Notes: generated by a model not told the origin, from the sequence alone. 64,000 nucleotides of DNA from Mycolicibacterium boenickei (GCF_010731295.1 NZ_AP022579.1:4154001-4218000); one strand, 5' to 3'. Shown: positions 8,773 through 21,353, counted from the stretch's first letter. Numbers and translations are program-made.

Positions 8773-10146
8773 ATGACACCACCCTCCGCGGGGCAGCCGA
8801 CTTTGGTGCGCGCTCTCGGGTTGCGCTCGCTGGTGCTCTTCGGCCTGGCTTACATGACGCCGCTGATCGTCCTCGGCATCTTCGGGGTGATCGCGTCTAC
8901 CACCGCGGGGGCGTCGGCGTCGGCATACCTGATCGCGTTGGCGGCCATGCTCTTCACCGCATCCAGCTACGGCAGGATGGCAGCCGCATATCCGGTCTCG
9001 GGATCGGCCTATACCTATGTGCGCCGCACCATCGACTCACGCGTCGGATTCCTCACCGGCTGGGCGGTGCTGCTGGACTACCTGTTCCTGCCGATGGTCA
9101 TCTGGCTGATCGGAGCGGCATACCTGGAAGCTCAGTACCCCGCGGTGCCCGGTTGGCTGTGGGTGCTCGGGTTCATGCTGATCACCACCGTCCTCAATGT
9201 CATCGGCATCAAGGTCGCCGACAAGGCCAACTATCTGCTGATGGCCTTCCAGTTGCTGGTCATCGTGTTGTTCGTGGCATTGTCGGTGGCCTCCGTGATC
9301 GGCAGTGCGGGCGCGGGCGGACTGGTCAGTGCCGGTCCGTTCACCGGCACAGGCGCCGGCATCGGGGGAGTGACGGCCGGTGCGGCCATCGCGGCCTACT
9401 CATTCCTGGGATTCGATGCCGTTACCACGTTCACCGAGGAAGCCGTCGAACCACGCAAGAACATGCCGCGCGCCATCATGCTCATCGCGTTGATCGGCGG
9501 CTTCATATTCCTCGTCATCGCCTACACCACCCAATTGGTGCACCCCGGTGGGGAATTCGCGGATTCGTCGTCCGCGGCGCTGGAGATCGCCAAGCAGATC
9601 GGCGGCAATCTGTTCGGGGCGGTGTTCCTGGCCGGCCTCATCCTCGCCCAGTTCGCCTCGGGCATCGCCGCGCAGGCGTCGGCGTCGCGGCTGCTGTTCG
9701 CGATGGGACGCGACGGCACCCTGCCCCGGCGGGTGTTCGGCACCCTCAGCGCGAAATTCCGCACCCCCTCGGCCAACCTGGTGATGGTCGGCGCGGTGGG
9801 CCTGCTGGCGATGTTCCTCGACGTGGCGACCTCGACGTCGTTCATCAACTTCGGCGCGTTCGTGGCATTCACGCTCGTCAACATCTCGGTGATCGTCTAC
9901 TACTTCCGGCGGCGCGCTGCCGGTGAGGCACACAACCCGTTGCTCTACCTGGTGGCCCCGGCGGTCGGAGCAGTCATCACGTCGTATCTGCTGCTGCAGC
10001 TGGACTCCCGCGCGATCATCCTGGGCCTGTGCTGGCTCGGGCTGGGGATCGTGGTGCTGGCCGTGACCAGTCGCGGTTTCAAGGTGCTGCCACCGGAGAT
10101 CGCGGTCGACGAGGCCGAGGCGTCGATCGCCGAACCCGCGGCGTGA
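8773..10146 (+). CDS. APC-superfamily amino acid/amine permease
   Basis: The 457-aa inner-membrane transporter has about twelve hydrophobic segments. The first carries the APC signature around LRSLVLFGLAYMTPLIVLGIFGV, and the helix-6 region reads AAYSFLGFDAVTTFTEEAVEPRKNMPRAI, typical of amino acid and polyamine permeases. The open frame extends upstream of 8773, but the ATG at 8773 lies 11 bp after the nitrilase stop and gives the family N-terminus. It likely supplies substrate to, or exchanges product for, the upstream hydrolase (inference from the operon). Confidence 0.9.
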   Translation: MTPPSAGQPTLVRALGLRSLVLFGLAYMTPLIVLGIFGVIASTTAGASASAYLIALAAMLFTASSYGRMAAAYPVSGSAYTYVRRTIDSRVGFLTGWAVLLDYLFLPMVIWLIGAAYLEAQYPAVPGWLWVLGFMLITTVLNVIGIKVADKANYLLMAFQLLVIVLFVALSVASVIGSAGAGGLVSAGPFTGTGAGIGGVTAGAAIAAYSFLGFDAVTTFTEEAVEPRKNMPRAIMLIALIGGFIFLVIAYTTQLVHPGGEFADSSSAALEIAKQIGGNLFGAVFLAGLILAQFASGIAAQASASRLLFAMGRDGTLPRRVFGTLSAKFRTPSANLVMVGAVGLLAMFLDVATSTSFINFGAFVAFTLVNISVIVYYFRRRAAGEAHNPLLYLVAPAVGAVITSYLLLQLDSRAIILGLCWLGLGIVVLAVTSRGFKVLPPEIAVDEAEASIAEPAA

Positions 10147-10223
10147 CGGGTGGGGCGGATTAGAAGAACGGCGGGCGGCTACGGTAAGCTTTCGACTCGC
10201 TGCCGGTGCAAGCCGGAAGCAAA

Positions 10224-10300
<77 letters not shown>

Positions 10301-10317
10301 AGATTTACGCAGGTGAG

Positions 10318-10348
10318 AGGCGGTTTCCGAGAGAATCGGGAGCCGCCT
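10318..10348 (+). terminator. Hairpin terminator after tRNA-Pro
   Basis: AGGCGG and CCGCCT form the outer stem, with CCGA/TCGG as an inner stem, followed by TTTGCG. It starts 18 bases after the tRNA CCA end. The T-tract is short, as is usual in mycobacteria. Confidence 0.7.
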
Positions 10349-10432
10349 TTGCGCTGTCGGCGGCACGCCGTCGGTCGGCTGGTTTCGGAGTCGCAGGTTG
10401 TCACCGGCCTGCGCTGCGGGTGGCGTGGCGGA

Positions 10433-11263
10433 TCAGTTCGCGCGAGGTTTCGTGAAGAGATAGAGACGGTACGCGAAGCCCCCGGTTTCCAATTCGCGGT
10501 AGACCTTCCCGTTCCGCATGTCCATGTCGTCGCGTAGTCCGAACAGCTGCCTCAGCGCCCGCTGGTCGCCCTTGCTCATGCTGGACAGCTCCCAGCGCGT
10601 CTGCATCCCGCGCATCACCTCGATCCTGATGTCGCGTTGCGAGATCATCTGCAGGGGAGCCTTGGCCAGCGCCGCGTCCCACTCGTCGAGCAGTTCCTTC
10701 GGTCGCGAATCCGTGTAGAGGAAATGCCCGCCCGGGGTCAACACGCGCGCCACCTCGTCCAGGAAAACCCCGAGGTGTGGGTAGCAATGGGAAGACTCGA
10801 CATTGATCACAGCGTCGAATGATTCGTCCGGGAAGGGCAGGTCTTCAGCGTTCCCGCGGACGAAGTCGAGGTTGGGTATCTGATGGCGTTGGCGGCAGAA
10901 CTCGATGCCGGCAGGGTTCAAGTCCAGCCCCGTATAGGAGGCGGGCCGATGGGTGCGGGTGAGGTAGGAAGCGCCGCCGCCGTGACCGCAACCGACCTCC
11001 AGTACTCGTTTACCGGTGAGGCCGCCCGCTTGCGTGGCGGTGGCGTGATAAAGCTGGAGCGGGTAGCGGCTGGGTTCGTCGGACTCTTCCAGTTTCAGCC
11101 CCAGTGGAGGGTCTTCTTCGTAGCCGTTGTTCATCATCACGACGTCGTGGGCGGCGAGCCGGCGGGTCATCCATGGGTAGCTGTACTTGGTCATCGTGGG
11201 AAGAAGCTTCCAACCGATGGGGTTGTACAGCCGGCCGATGTACAGCCGTTCTTTGAGGGTCAT
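10433..11263 (-). CDS. SAM-dependent class I methyltransferase, Rv2952-like
   Basis: The 276-aa protein has the SAM-binding glycine motif VLEVGCGHGGGASYLT, then YTGLDLNPAGIEFC (motif II) and NAEDLPFPDESFDAVINVESSHCYPH. It resembles the mycobacterial lipid O-methyltransferases of the phthiotriol/GPL type by eye (YEEDPPLG...SDEPSRY...LYHATATQ). The ATG at 11263 is chosen because the residues upstream are intergenic-like and unrelated to the family. It is divergent, across 581 bp, from a sulfatase. The lipid substrate cannot be inferred; no PDIM or GPL synthesis genes are in the window. Confidence 0.88.
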   Translation of the reverse strand: MTLKERLYIGRLYNPIGWKLLPTMTKYSYPWMTRRLAAHDVVMMNNGYEEDPPLGLKLEESDEPSRYPLQLYHATATQAGGLTGKRVLEVGCGHGGGASYLTRTHRPASYTGLDLNPAGIEFCRQRHQIPNLDFVRGNAEDLPFPDESFDAVINVESSHCYPHLGVFLDEVARVLTPGGHFLYTDSRPKELLDEWDAALAKAPLQMISQRDIRIEVMRGMQTRWELSSMSKGDQRALRQLFGLRDDMDMRNGKVYRELETGGFAYRLYLFTKPRAN

Positions 11264-11844
11264 GGGCTGAGTCTGCCAAATGCGGAAGTTTGCTGGATGC
11301 GAATTTCGAAGAACTGATTCTTCCCGACATTGATGGGGCTCGTACGCGCTGTGGCGGTGTGACCGCTCGCGCGCCCAGCGCATCATGCGGCAAGGCGAGG
11401 TACCGGGCAAAGTTTGCCAGTCCGGCAGATTCGGCGCACAGTTCGACACTGCCGGCACGCCAGACGAGAACATCGCCGTCGCGACTCGTCTACCGAGTGC
11501 CCGAACCGGTGAGTGCCGAAAGTCGAAGTGGCACAACGGTTCACTCACCCGCGGTGGAAATGTCAGCCAACGCGCCGGCTGGTCGGCTCATCGGCTCACC
11601 CATTTTGGATTAGGACATAACGATTTTGGCAGCGGGCGGCAAGAACCTCGGGCAGTTGGCGTCGTCGCTCACGAATTGATGGCAGGGTGGCGACTGTGAC
11701 CCAGACAAGGAGCGTCGGCGCGCCATCGCCGGTTCGGCACCACTGCGCTGGGTCCGCTTACGAGTTCCTCGTATCCACGCCGTCATCGATCGACCAGAAC
11801 CAATTGCGGTCCGCGCGTTGACGGCACGTCACCCGGAGGTACAC
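11264..11844. other. Intergenic region, 581 bp, between methyltransferase and sulfatase
   Basis: Divergent promoter space with no convincing gene; a 107-codon open frame inside has no protein-like features. Two things stand out: an inverted repeat GGTGAGTG (11508-11515) / CACTCACC (11542-11549), and AT-rich sequence around 11600-11632 that may hold promoter elements. A clear Shine-Dalgarno GGAGGT precedes the sulfatase ATG. Confidence 0.6.
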
Positions 11845-13422
11845 ATGGCAACGACGTCAGACAAGGCCAAGCCGAACATCGTCCTCATCGTCTCCGACGA
11901 TTTCGGTTACGGCGATGCGGGCGTGTACGGCGGTGGTGATAACCGCGGGATGCCCACCCCCAATCTCGACAAACTGGCGGAGGACGGCATGCAGTTCATG
12001 TCGTTCTACGCCCAACCGAGTTGCACGCCGGGACGCGCGGCGATGCTCACCGGCCGTATCCCGAACCGCAGCGGCATGACCACGGTGGCCTTCCAGGGCC
12101 AGGGTGGTGGCCTGCCTGCGGCCGAATGGACGCTGGCATCCGTCCTCAAGACGGCCGGTTACCAGACGTTCTTCACCGGCAAGTGGCACCTCGGGGAATC
12201 CGACTACGCACTGCCCACCGCGCACGGCTACGACGAAATGCGGCACTGCGGTCTGTACCACCTCAACGCGTACACCTATGCCGACGCGGAATGGTTCCCG
12301 GACATGGACGACGAGCTTCGTGAGATGTTCGCCCGCGTGACCAAGGGAGCGTTGTCGGGCAAGGCCGGCGAGGAGGTGAAGGAAGACTTCAAGGTCAACG
12401 GCCAGTACGTCAACACACCGGAGAAGGGCGTCGTCGGCATTCCGTTCTACGACGAATACGTCGAGAAGGATGCGCTCGAGTACCTAGACGCCCACGCGAA
12501 GTCAGACGACCCGTTCTTCCTGCACGTCAACTTCATGAAGGTGCACCAGCCGAACATGCCGCACCCGGATTTCAAGGGCAAATCGCTCTCGAAGTCGAAG
12601 TATGCGGATTCGATCGTGGAGAACGACGCCCGCATCGGCAACATCGTCGACAAGATCCGCTCCCTCGGCCTCGCCGACAACACGTACGTGTTCTGGACGA
12701 CCGACAACGGTGCCTGGCAGGACGTCTACCCTGACGCGGGCTATACACCGTTCCGCGGCACCAAGGGCACCGTCCGCGAGGGTGGCAATCGCGTTCCGTC
12801 GATTGCCTGGGGTCCCGGGATCAAGGCGGGATCACGCAACTCCGACATCGTCGGCGGCCTCGACTACCTGGCGACCTTTGCCGCGCTCGCGGGTGTGCAA
12901 TTGCCCGACAAGGACCGCGAGGGCGAGCCCATCATCTTCGACAGCTACGACATGTCACCGGTATTGCTTGGCACGGGCAAGTCGGAGCGCAAGTCCTGGT
13001 TCTACTTCAGCGAGAACGAACTCACGCCAGGGGCCGCGCGGGTCGGCCACTACAAGGCGGTCTTCAATTTGCGTGGTGACAACGGTGCGAGCACCGGAGG
13101 GCTCGCCGTCGACACGAACCTCGGCTGGAAGGGCGCGGAGGCCTACGTCGCGACCGTGCCGCAGATCTTCGATCTCTGGCAGGACCCGCAGGAGCGCTAC
13201 GACATCTTCATGAACAACTACACCGAACACACCTGGACCCTGGTGACCATCAACGAGGCGATCAAGGAGCTGATGCAGACGTATCTGAAGTACCCGCCAC
13301 GGAAACTTCAGAGCGAAGGCTATTCGGGCCCCATCACCGTCACGCAGTACCAGAGGTTCCAGTACTTGAGAGAACAACTCGCCGAAGACGGGTTCAACAT
13401 CGCGCTGCCCACGGGCAACTGA
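11845..13422 (+). CDS. Type I sulfatase (arylsulfatase family)
   Basis: Hydrolyses sulfate esters using a formylglycine made from cysteine. The 525-aa protein has metal-binding DD at residues 18-19 (VSDDFGYGD), the C-x-P-x-R modification motif CTPGR with C60, the TGKWHLG motif and the WTTDNG motif, all diagnostic. No signal peptide is evident, so it is probably cytosolic. ATG 11845 is preceded by GGAGGT. The formylglycine-generating enzyme is not in the window and would have to come from elsewhere. A strong hairpin follows the stop. Confidence 0.95.
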   Translation: MATTSDKAKPNIVLIVSDDFGYGDAGVYGGGDNRGMPTPNLDKLAEDGMQFMSFYAQPSCTPGRAAMLTGRIPNRSGMTTVAFQGQGGGLPAAEWTLASVLKTAGYQTFFTGKWHLGESDYALPTAHGYDEMRHCGLYHLNAYTYADAEWFPDMDDELREMFARVTKGALSGKAGEEVKEDFKVNGQYVNTPEKGVVGIPFYDEYVEKDALEYLDAHAKSDDPFFLHVNFMKVHQPNMPHPDFKGKSLSKSKYADSIVENDARIGNIVDKIRSLGLADNTYVFWTTDNGAWQDVYPDAGYTPFRGTKGTVREGGNRVPSIAWGPGIKAGSRNSDIVGGLDYLATFAALAGVQLPDKDREGEPIIFDSYDMSPVLLGTGKSERKSWFYFSENELTPGAARVGHYKAVFNLRGDNGASTGGLAVDTNLGWKGAEAYVATVPQIFDLWQDPQERYDIFMNNYTEHTWTLVTINEAIKELMQTYLKYPPRKLQSEGYSGPITVTQYQRFQYLREQLAEDGFNIALPTGN

Positions 13423-13439
13423 TCGCGGTCTCCGGAGCT

Positions 13440-13469
13440 CGGATGCACGGCAGTCCTGCCGTGCATCCG
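13440..13469. terminator. Strong bidirectional hairpin between convergent genes
   Basis: CGGATGCACGGCAG and its exact complement CTGCCGTGCATCCG, separated by TC, form a 14-bp perfect palindromic stem. It lies 18 bp after the sulfatase stop and 13 bp before the end of the convergent unknown gene, so it can serve both strands. Confidence 0.85.
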
Positions 13470-13482
13470 AACTCGTTCGGCA

Positions 13483-13836
13483 CTATCCCGATGCGGTACG
13501 GCGTGACTCGCGTGCGGCGGGTATCTCTTCGACACTGTCGCCGACGTCGATCGTGACCACGGCCGTCGCCTGGAACAGGCCGTAGAAGTCGTCGGTCCTG
13601 GCGAAGGTGTGGGCGCGGGAGAACAGCGGCTGCACATCGAACACCCGCACCCGAAGCTTCTCGCGCATGAGTCTGCCCAATTCCCGGCCGGATTCGGGAT
13701 CGGTGATCACCTCATCCGAGTCGGAGTGCACGGCGAAAACCATGCCCGGCACGACACCTGCCTCGGCGCCGCGATTGATGACGAGGGTGTAGTCGTCCTC
13801 GATGAGTGCGACCTGACCGGAGAGGCGGTTGGTCAT
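13483..13836 (-). CDS. Hypothetical 117-aa protein (beta-rich, FlgT-C/OB-like)
   Basis: Not confidently recognised. The sequence VALIEDDYTLVINRGAEAGV-VPGMVFAVHSDSDEV followed by DPESGRELG resembles the small beta-barrel found at the C-terminus of FlgT-type and related proteins (ligand or interaction module). There is no signal peptide or membrane segment. Its ATG overlaps the stop of the upstream membrane protein gene (ATGA, 13833-13836), so the two are coupled and probably act together. Confidence 0.7.
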   Translation of the reverse strand: MTNRLSGQVALIEDDYTLVINRGAEAGVVPGMVFAVHSDSDEVITDPESGRELGRLMREKLRVRVFDVQPLFSRAHTFARTDDFYGLFQATAVVTIDVGDSVEEIPAARESRRTASG

Positions 13837-14549
13837 GACGCCGCCAGGGAATTGCTTTCTCGCAAGGATTTGGGTGCGGAGCCGGCCCTGATGCGCGGCC
13901 GGGTGTCGTGGCCGTCCACGGCCAACAGCGCGTCGATGTGGCTCGCCTCGTCCTGCTCGGTCCCGAGCGTGAGTTCGACGGCCGTCTTGGCCTGGAACAG
14001 GGCGATCATCGCGTGCTGTTGACGTTCGGCACCGAAGGCGTTCAGGGCGACCGCGAGTTTCTTGTCGACGTATTCGACCGAACGCTGCAGTTCCGGCGCC
14101 GTGGCTGAGGGGCCTTCGACGCGTGCCGCAGGCTCAACCCCGAGCCCGCTGTACCAACGGTGTGCGAGCGCGCCGAGAGCGAACGAGCACACCGGGACCA
14201 CTACGACGATGCAGGCCACCCCGAGGGAGCTCGGCAGCGCGATCGCGCCGACGATGCCGAGCAGCATGATCACGCCCACGGCGGCCGCCAGGCGCACGGC
14301 CGGCGGCACTGCGGCGATCGCGCCGGACAGCTGCCGCAAGGCTCGGCCGACAGACCGCGCGACGTCGGCGATGAACCGGATGACGGCCGTGCAGGCCTCG
14401 CGCGCGATTCGTCCCACCTCGTCGGCCTGCTTGCGCGTCACGGCGGGCTTGGGCATCGACCACACGCGCTGCGGCTCCGGCTGCGATTCACCCTTCGCGC
14501 TGTCAGCTTGCGGCGCGGACGGCTGGGGTCCCGGCACGTCGTTAGTCAC
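13833..14549 (-). CDS. Hypothetical membrane protein with two helices
   Basis: About 238 aa from a GTG at 14549 (GTGs at 14567 and 14537 are alternatives; none has a good ribosome-binding site). Layout: polar N-terminus with Pro/Gln/Glu, a Trp-containing segment, two adjacent membrane helices (LAAAVGVIMLLGIVGAIALPS and VACIVVVVPVCSFALGALA), then a ~90-residue soluble tail (YVDKKLAVALNAFGAERQQHAMIALFQAKTAVEL) of probable helices. No known domain is recognised. Coupled to the downstream 117-aa gene. Confidence 0.65.
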   Translation of the reverse strand: MTNDVPGPQPSAPQADSAKGESQPEPQRVWSMPKPAVTRKQADEVGRIAREACTAVIRFIADVARSVGRALRQLSGAIAAVPPAVRLAAAVGVIMLLGIVGAIALPSSLGVACIVVVVPVCSFALGALAHRWYSGLGVEPAARVEGPSATAPELQRSVEYVDKKLAVALNAFGAERQQHAMIALFQAKTAVELTLGTEQDEASHIDALLAVDGHDTRPRIRAGSAPKSLRESNSLAAS

Positions 14550-14647
14550 ATTCGCATCATCAACCACATCTGCATCATCGCGCCGTTGCTGTCGTTGATG
14601 GTGCTGGCGCGCCGACGAACCAGCAATTCCCGGCTGCTCGGCCGGAA

Positions 14648-15268
14648 TTACGTGAGGTACGTTTCGTGCCCGGTCGGGAATCCGCCACCGTTGGTGGCGA
14701 TGTGCACGTGGTCGTAGTGGTTGGCGGTCACCCCGCCGCGGTCCGACATCATTCGGGGTGCCTTGCCGCGGGAGTAGATCTGCTGCCGGAAGATCACGTG
14801 GTTCACGCCGAACCGGTCGGCGTTGTCGAGGACGTAGGCGACGATCTTGTCTCCGAGGGCTTTGCCTTCCGGAGTGCCGTAGTTCGGGATCATCACGTCG
14901 ATCGCCAACCCGTTCGGGTGCCACTTCATGGAATCAGCGCGGACCCCGCCGATGTCCAGGATCTGGGGGAACCGTGCGCTGACCGCGCGAGCAGCCAGGA
15001 TGGTCTCGACCTGAAGGCCCTTCTCTGAGGCCCGGCCTGCCGGGAGCGGGAACCTCATGTTGCGGCGCACGGCCCGCTCGGCGGGTACGGGCGGTGCGGC
15101 AGGGGCGGCCGCGGGCTGAACGGCGGGAGCCGGCACGACCTCGGCAACGCCATTGGTGGCCGGCCCGGCGTCTGCGCCGACGACGACGAGTGCGACGGCA
15201 GGCGCGACGACCGCAGCCATGGCTGCAGACCGGCGGCGCCGATCCTTTTTCAATCGGTGTCTACCCAC
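14648..15268 (-). CDS. Exported M15/ARB_07466-like protein (HxxxD...HxH)
   Basis: The 206-aa protein starts at GTG 15268 with a basic N-terminus and a hydrophobic signal segment (AAMAAVVAPAVALVVVGADAG), then an Ala/Pro linker. The ~120-residue domain has KWHPNGLAIDVMIPNYG and NHYDHVHIATNGGG, which give a probable zinc-ligand set (His, Asp, His) as in M15-like peptidases. Similar mycobacterial proteins are annotated as conserved exported proteins; enzymatic activity is inferred from the motif only. A clear paralogue lies at 23341-23982 in the same window. Confidence 0.82.
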   Translation of the reverse strand: MGRHRLKKDRRRRSAAMAAVVAPAVALVVVGADAGPATNGVAEVVPAPAVQPAAAPAAPPVPAERAVRRNMRFPLPAGRASEKGLQVETILAARAVSARFPQILDIGGVRADSMKWHPNGLAIDVMIPNYGTPEGKALGDKIVAYVLDNADRFGVNHVIFRQQIYSRGKAPRMMSDRGGVTANHYDHVHIATNGGGFPTGHETYLT

Positions 15269-15638
15269 GAGGACCGGACCCTACCGGCGGGGCGGATCAT
15301 CCCCGGAATCGCAAAGTTGTCTGGTACTGCCGATGGCAACCAACACAGCGATCGGGCGTCAACCGCGGCTTGACGGCGACGGGGTCGGGAGAACATGAGA
15401 TGAACGACCGGTGAACCCGGACGAATGAGCAGGTCAGAAATCATCGCACAGGCTGCGGGGGTCCCTGCTTTCAGGAGCGTTCAGTGCGGGTCTGATCGAG
15501 CCGGATCGGGGTGACTTGCGCCTGCCGGAGCAAAATTTATGGCCTTTACCACATTTGTCCGTCAACAGTGCCCACGGGACAGTTGACGACGGCGTAATTT
15601 GAGCGAATCTGGCCCGTCGAAAACGGGGAGGGTGACCC
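15269..15638. other. Intergenic region, 370 bp, upstream of amine oxidase
   Basis: No gene is supported here. It contains an inverted repeat CGTCAAC (15560-15566) / GTTGACG (15582-15588), about 50 bp before the amine oxidase start, which could be an operator. A purine-rich Shine-Dalgarno (GGGGAGGG) precedes the ATG at 15639. Confidence 0.55.
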
Positions 15639-17003
15639 ATGACAGATGTCGACTGTTGCGTGGTGGGTGCGGGGTTCGCGGGCTTGACCGCGGCCTTACG
15701 GCTCAAGCAGGCGGGCCGCTCCGTGGCCCTGCTCGAGGCGCGAGACCGGGTCGGTGGCCGGACCTTCACCGAGGTGCTCGACGACGGCACGTGGATCGAC
15801 CGCGGCGGGGCCTGGATCGGACCGGGCCAGGACCGCATCAAGGCCCTGATGGCCGAGTTCGGCGTCGAGGAATACAAGGAGTATGTCGACGGCGACGCCA
15901 TGATGGTTCTCGACGGCAAGCAGCACCGCTATTCCGGCACGATTCCCTGGGCGATGAGCCCGTGGGCGATCGCCAATCTCGGCGCCGGGTTGCTCGAGGT
16001 GGAACTCATGTGCCGAACCATCCCGTTCGAGGCCCCGTGGGAGGCCAAGAAGGCGGTCGAGTGGGACCGGATCAGCTTGGGGGAGTGGATCAATCGCCAC
16101 ATGCGCTCGAAGCATGCGCGCGAGATGCTGGACATGGCCCTCGCGGGCATCTACACCTCGGCGGGATCGGAGGTGTCGTTGTTGTGGGCGCTGCATCAGA
16201 TGGGATCGGGGGGCGGTCCGGTCTTCGTCATCTCCAACCGGGGCGGGGCCCAGGATGCGCGGGTGCGCGGCGGCATGGGGGCCATCTACGGGCCGATGGT
16301 CGCCGAACTGGGTGGTGCGCTGCATCTTTCACAACCGGTACACCTCATCGCACACGATGACGACGGTGTGACGGTGTACGCCCCTGATGTGACCGTGCGC
16401 GCGCGGCAGGCGGTCGTCGCCGTCCCGTTGGCCGTGGCGAACCAGATCGTCTATGAGCCAATGCTTCCCGTGGATCGGATGTTTCTCCATCAACGGATGC
16501 CCAGCGGCGCCGTCTTCAAGATCTCGATCGTCTACGACACGGCGTTCTGGCGCGAGGACGGTCTGTGCGGGCAGTCCGCGGCTCCGGGCAGCCCCGCGAC
16601 GTTGACCATCGATGCCTGCACCGACACCGGCACGCCCGGGATCATGTGCGTCATCACCGAAGGTCCCGCGGCACGTCGGCTCGGGCTCCTCGACGCCGCC
16701 GAGCGTAAAGCCGTGGTGGTCGGTGAGTTGATCGATCGGTTCGGCCCCAAGGCCGCCTCCCCGGTGAGCTATCACGAGCAGAACTGGACGGTCGAGCGGT
16801 ATTCGGGTGGCGGGATGATCAGTCACGCCCCGCCGGGCGTGCTCACCGAGTTCGGGCCCGCGCTGCGGGCCCCGTGCGGGCGTATTCACTGGGCCGGCAC
16901 GGAGAGTTCGGCCATCATGTGCGGCTGGATCGACGGCGCGGTTCGCTCGGGTGAGCGCGCTGCCGCGGAGGTGATGGCCGCCGAGAGTGTGGTGGCTGCG
17001 TAG
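15639..17003 (+). CDS. Flavin-containing monoamine oxidase family protein
   Basis: FAD-dependent oxidase of the MAO/polyamine oxidase family. The 454-aa protein has the N-terminal dinucleotide motif VVGAGFAGLTAALRLKQAG followed by LLEARDRVGGRTFTE, and the C-terminal flavin segment GRIHWAGTESSAIMCGWIDGAVRSGERAA. These are diagnostic and bracket the substrate domain. No signal peptide, so it is cytosolic or membrane-peripheral. It stands alone before the glnX operon with a 105-bp gap. The amine substrate is not predictable from sequence. Confidence 0.92.
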   Translation: MTDVDCCVVGAGFAGLTAALRLKQAGRSVALLEARDRVGGRTFTEVLDDGTWIDRGGAWIGPGQDRIKALMAEFGVEEYKEYVDGDAMMVLDGKQHRYSGTIPWAMSPWAIANLGAGLLEVELMCRTIPFEAPWEAKKAVEWDRISLGEWINRHMRSKHAREMLDMALAGIYTSAGSEVSLLWALHQMGSGGGPVFVISNRGGAQDARVRGGMGAIYGPMVAELGGALHLSQPVHLIAHDDDGVTVYAPDVTVRARQAVVAVPLAVANQIVYEPMLPVDRMFLHQRMPSGAVFKISIVYDTAFWREDGLCGQSAAPGSPATLTIDACTDTGTPGIMCVITEGPAARRLGLLDAAERKAVVVGELIDRFGPKAASPVSYHEQNWTVERYSGGGMISHAPPGVLTEFGPALRAPCGRIHWAGTESSAIMCGWIDGAVRSGERAAAEVMAAESVVAA

Positions 17004-17108
17004 CAAAACCCCACGTGGCGCGTTGCCGGGGGCTACCGTGCAAATCGTCGGCGTTCGATCGAGCCCGGTTCCGCTGGTCCGGGACAGCCTGCGGCGAGGT
17101 GATGTCGA

Positions 17109-18415
17109 GTGCACAGCGGTGAGTCGGAGAGTCGGCAGACCCTCACGCTCGACGAGTCCGTGCTGGTCGATGCCGAGGAACCGGACCGTCCGGTCGTCGA
17201 CTTCCTGCGAGCCACCCCCGGCCGGATAGCGGTGATGGCCGTCGTCCTGATCGCGGCGGTGCTCACCGTGGGAGTGACGTCGTCGGTGACCGCGGCCAAT
17301 CGCCAGCGTGAGCTTGAGACTCTTCGGCTGCACACCGAACCGTTGGCCGATGCGGCGCAACGGATCTACAGTGCCCTGTCGTCCGCCAATACCACCGCGG
17401 CCACCGCGTTTCTCGCAGGCGGTGTCGAACCTCGCGACGTCCGCGATCGCTACGACGCGGCCGTCGGAGAGGCGTCGGCCGGCCTGATTACCGCGGCAAA
17501 TGGGGTGTCGCCCAACGACATCCACTCGCTGACGTTGCTCACCGACCTGTCCAATCAGCTGGCGGTCTACACCGGCATGATGGGCACCGCTCGTGCGGCC
17601 AACCGCGACGGCCGACCGATCGGCGTCGCGTATCTCAGTGAATCGTCCACGCTGTTGCAGGAGTCCATGCTCCCCGACGCCGAGCGGCTGTACCGGGCGC
17701 AGGCTCATGCCGTAACGGCCGCGGGACGGTCGGCGGCGGCGCCGCCCGCATTGGTGGCGGGAGCCGCGCTTGCGGTCGGATTGCTGGTGTTCGCGCAGGT
17801 GTTCCTCGCCAGGCGCAGCCATCGTCGCCTCAACCTCGGCCTGGTGCTGGCATCGGTGTTGATGACGGTGCTCGCGGTGTGGTTGACGGTGGCCGGACTC
17901 GTTGTGCTGCACGCCGTCAACGGAGCCCGCACGGAGGGAGGGGAACCGCTGGAATCGGCGGTGACGGCGCGGATCCTGGTCCAGCAGGCCCGTGCCGACG
18001 AAATCCTCGGGTTGCTCAAACGAGGGTCGGACGCCTTCTCCGATATCCGGTTCGAGGACCGGACCACGCAGGTCGGACGGATTCTCGACGGGCATGCGGT
18101 CAACGGCGCGCAAGAGGCGCTGCACGGCTGGAGAGACGCTCATGCTGAGATTCGCGCCAAGTTGACCGGCGGTGACTATCCCGGTGCCGTGGCGATCGCG
18201 CGCGACGACGGGCAGCGTGGGTCGACGGCGCAGTTCGCCCGGCTGGATCAGACGTTGGGGGACGACATCGCACGACTACGTGATCGGCAGCGCGACGGGA
18301 TCACCCGTGCGTACGCGGCGTTGAACGCACTGCCCGCCGGGGCCGCAGCCATCAGTGTGCTGGCCGCGCTCGCCGTAGCCGCGGGTGTCGCGCCGAGGCT
18401 GAGCGAGTACCACTG

Positions 18416-18416
<1 letters not shown>
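17109..18416 (+). CDS. glnX: GlnX-like membrane sensor of the PknG pathway
   Basis: In M. tuberculosis, GlnX (Rv0412c) is the membrane protein that relays amino acid sensing by GlnH to PknG. The 435-aa protein here has about four membrane segments (IAVMAVVLIAAVLTVGVTSSV; PPALVAGAALAVGLLVFAQVFL; LVLASVLMTVLAVWLTVAGLVVL; AAAISVLAALAVAAGV) enclosing two helical extracytoplasmic regions, which fits a sensor. GTG 17109 is the start. Its stop overlaps the glnH ATG by one base (TGATG), and pknG follows, so identification rests strongly on the operon. Direct similarity was not computed. Confidence 0.82.

Positions 18417-21353
<2,937 letters not shown>

Noticed and set aside
11290..11613. 107-codon open frame between methyltransferase and sulfatase
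   Set aside because: No ribosome-binding site, no domain-like pattern, composition like non-coding DNA.
16329..18143. 604-codon minus-strand open frame over amine oxidase and glnX
   Set aside because: Antisense shadow in GC-rich coding sequence, with no recognisable domain; both plus-strand genes have clear motifs.
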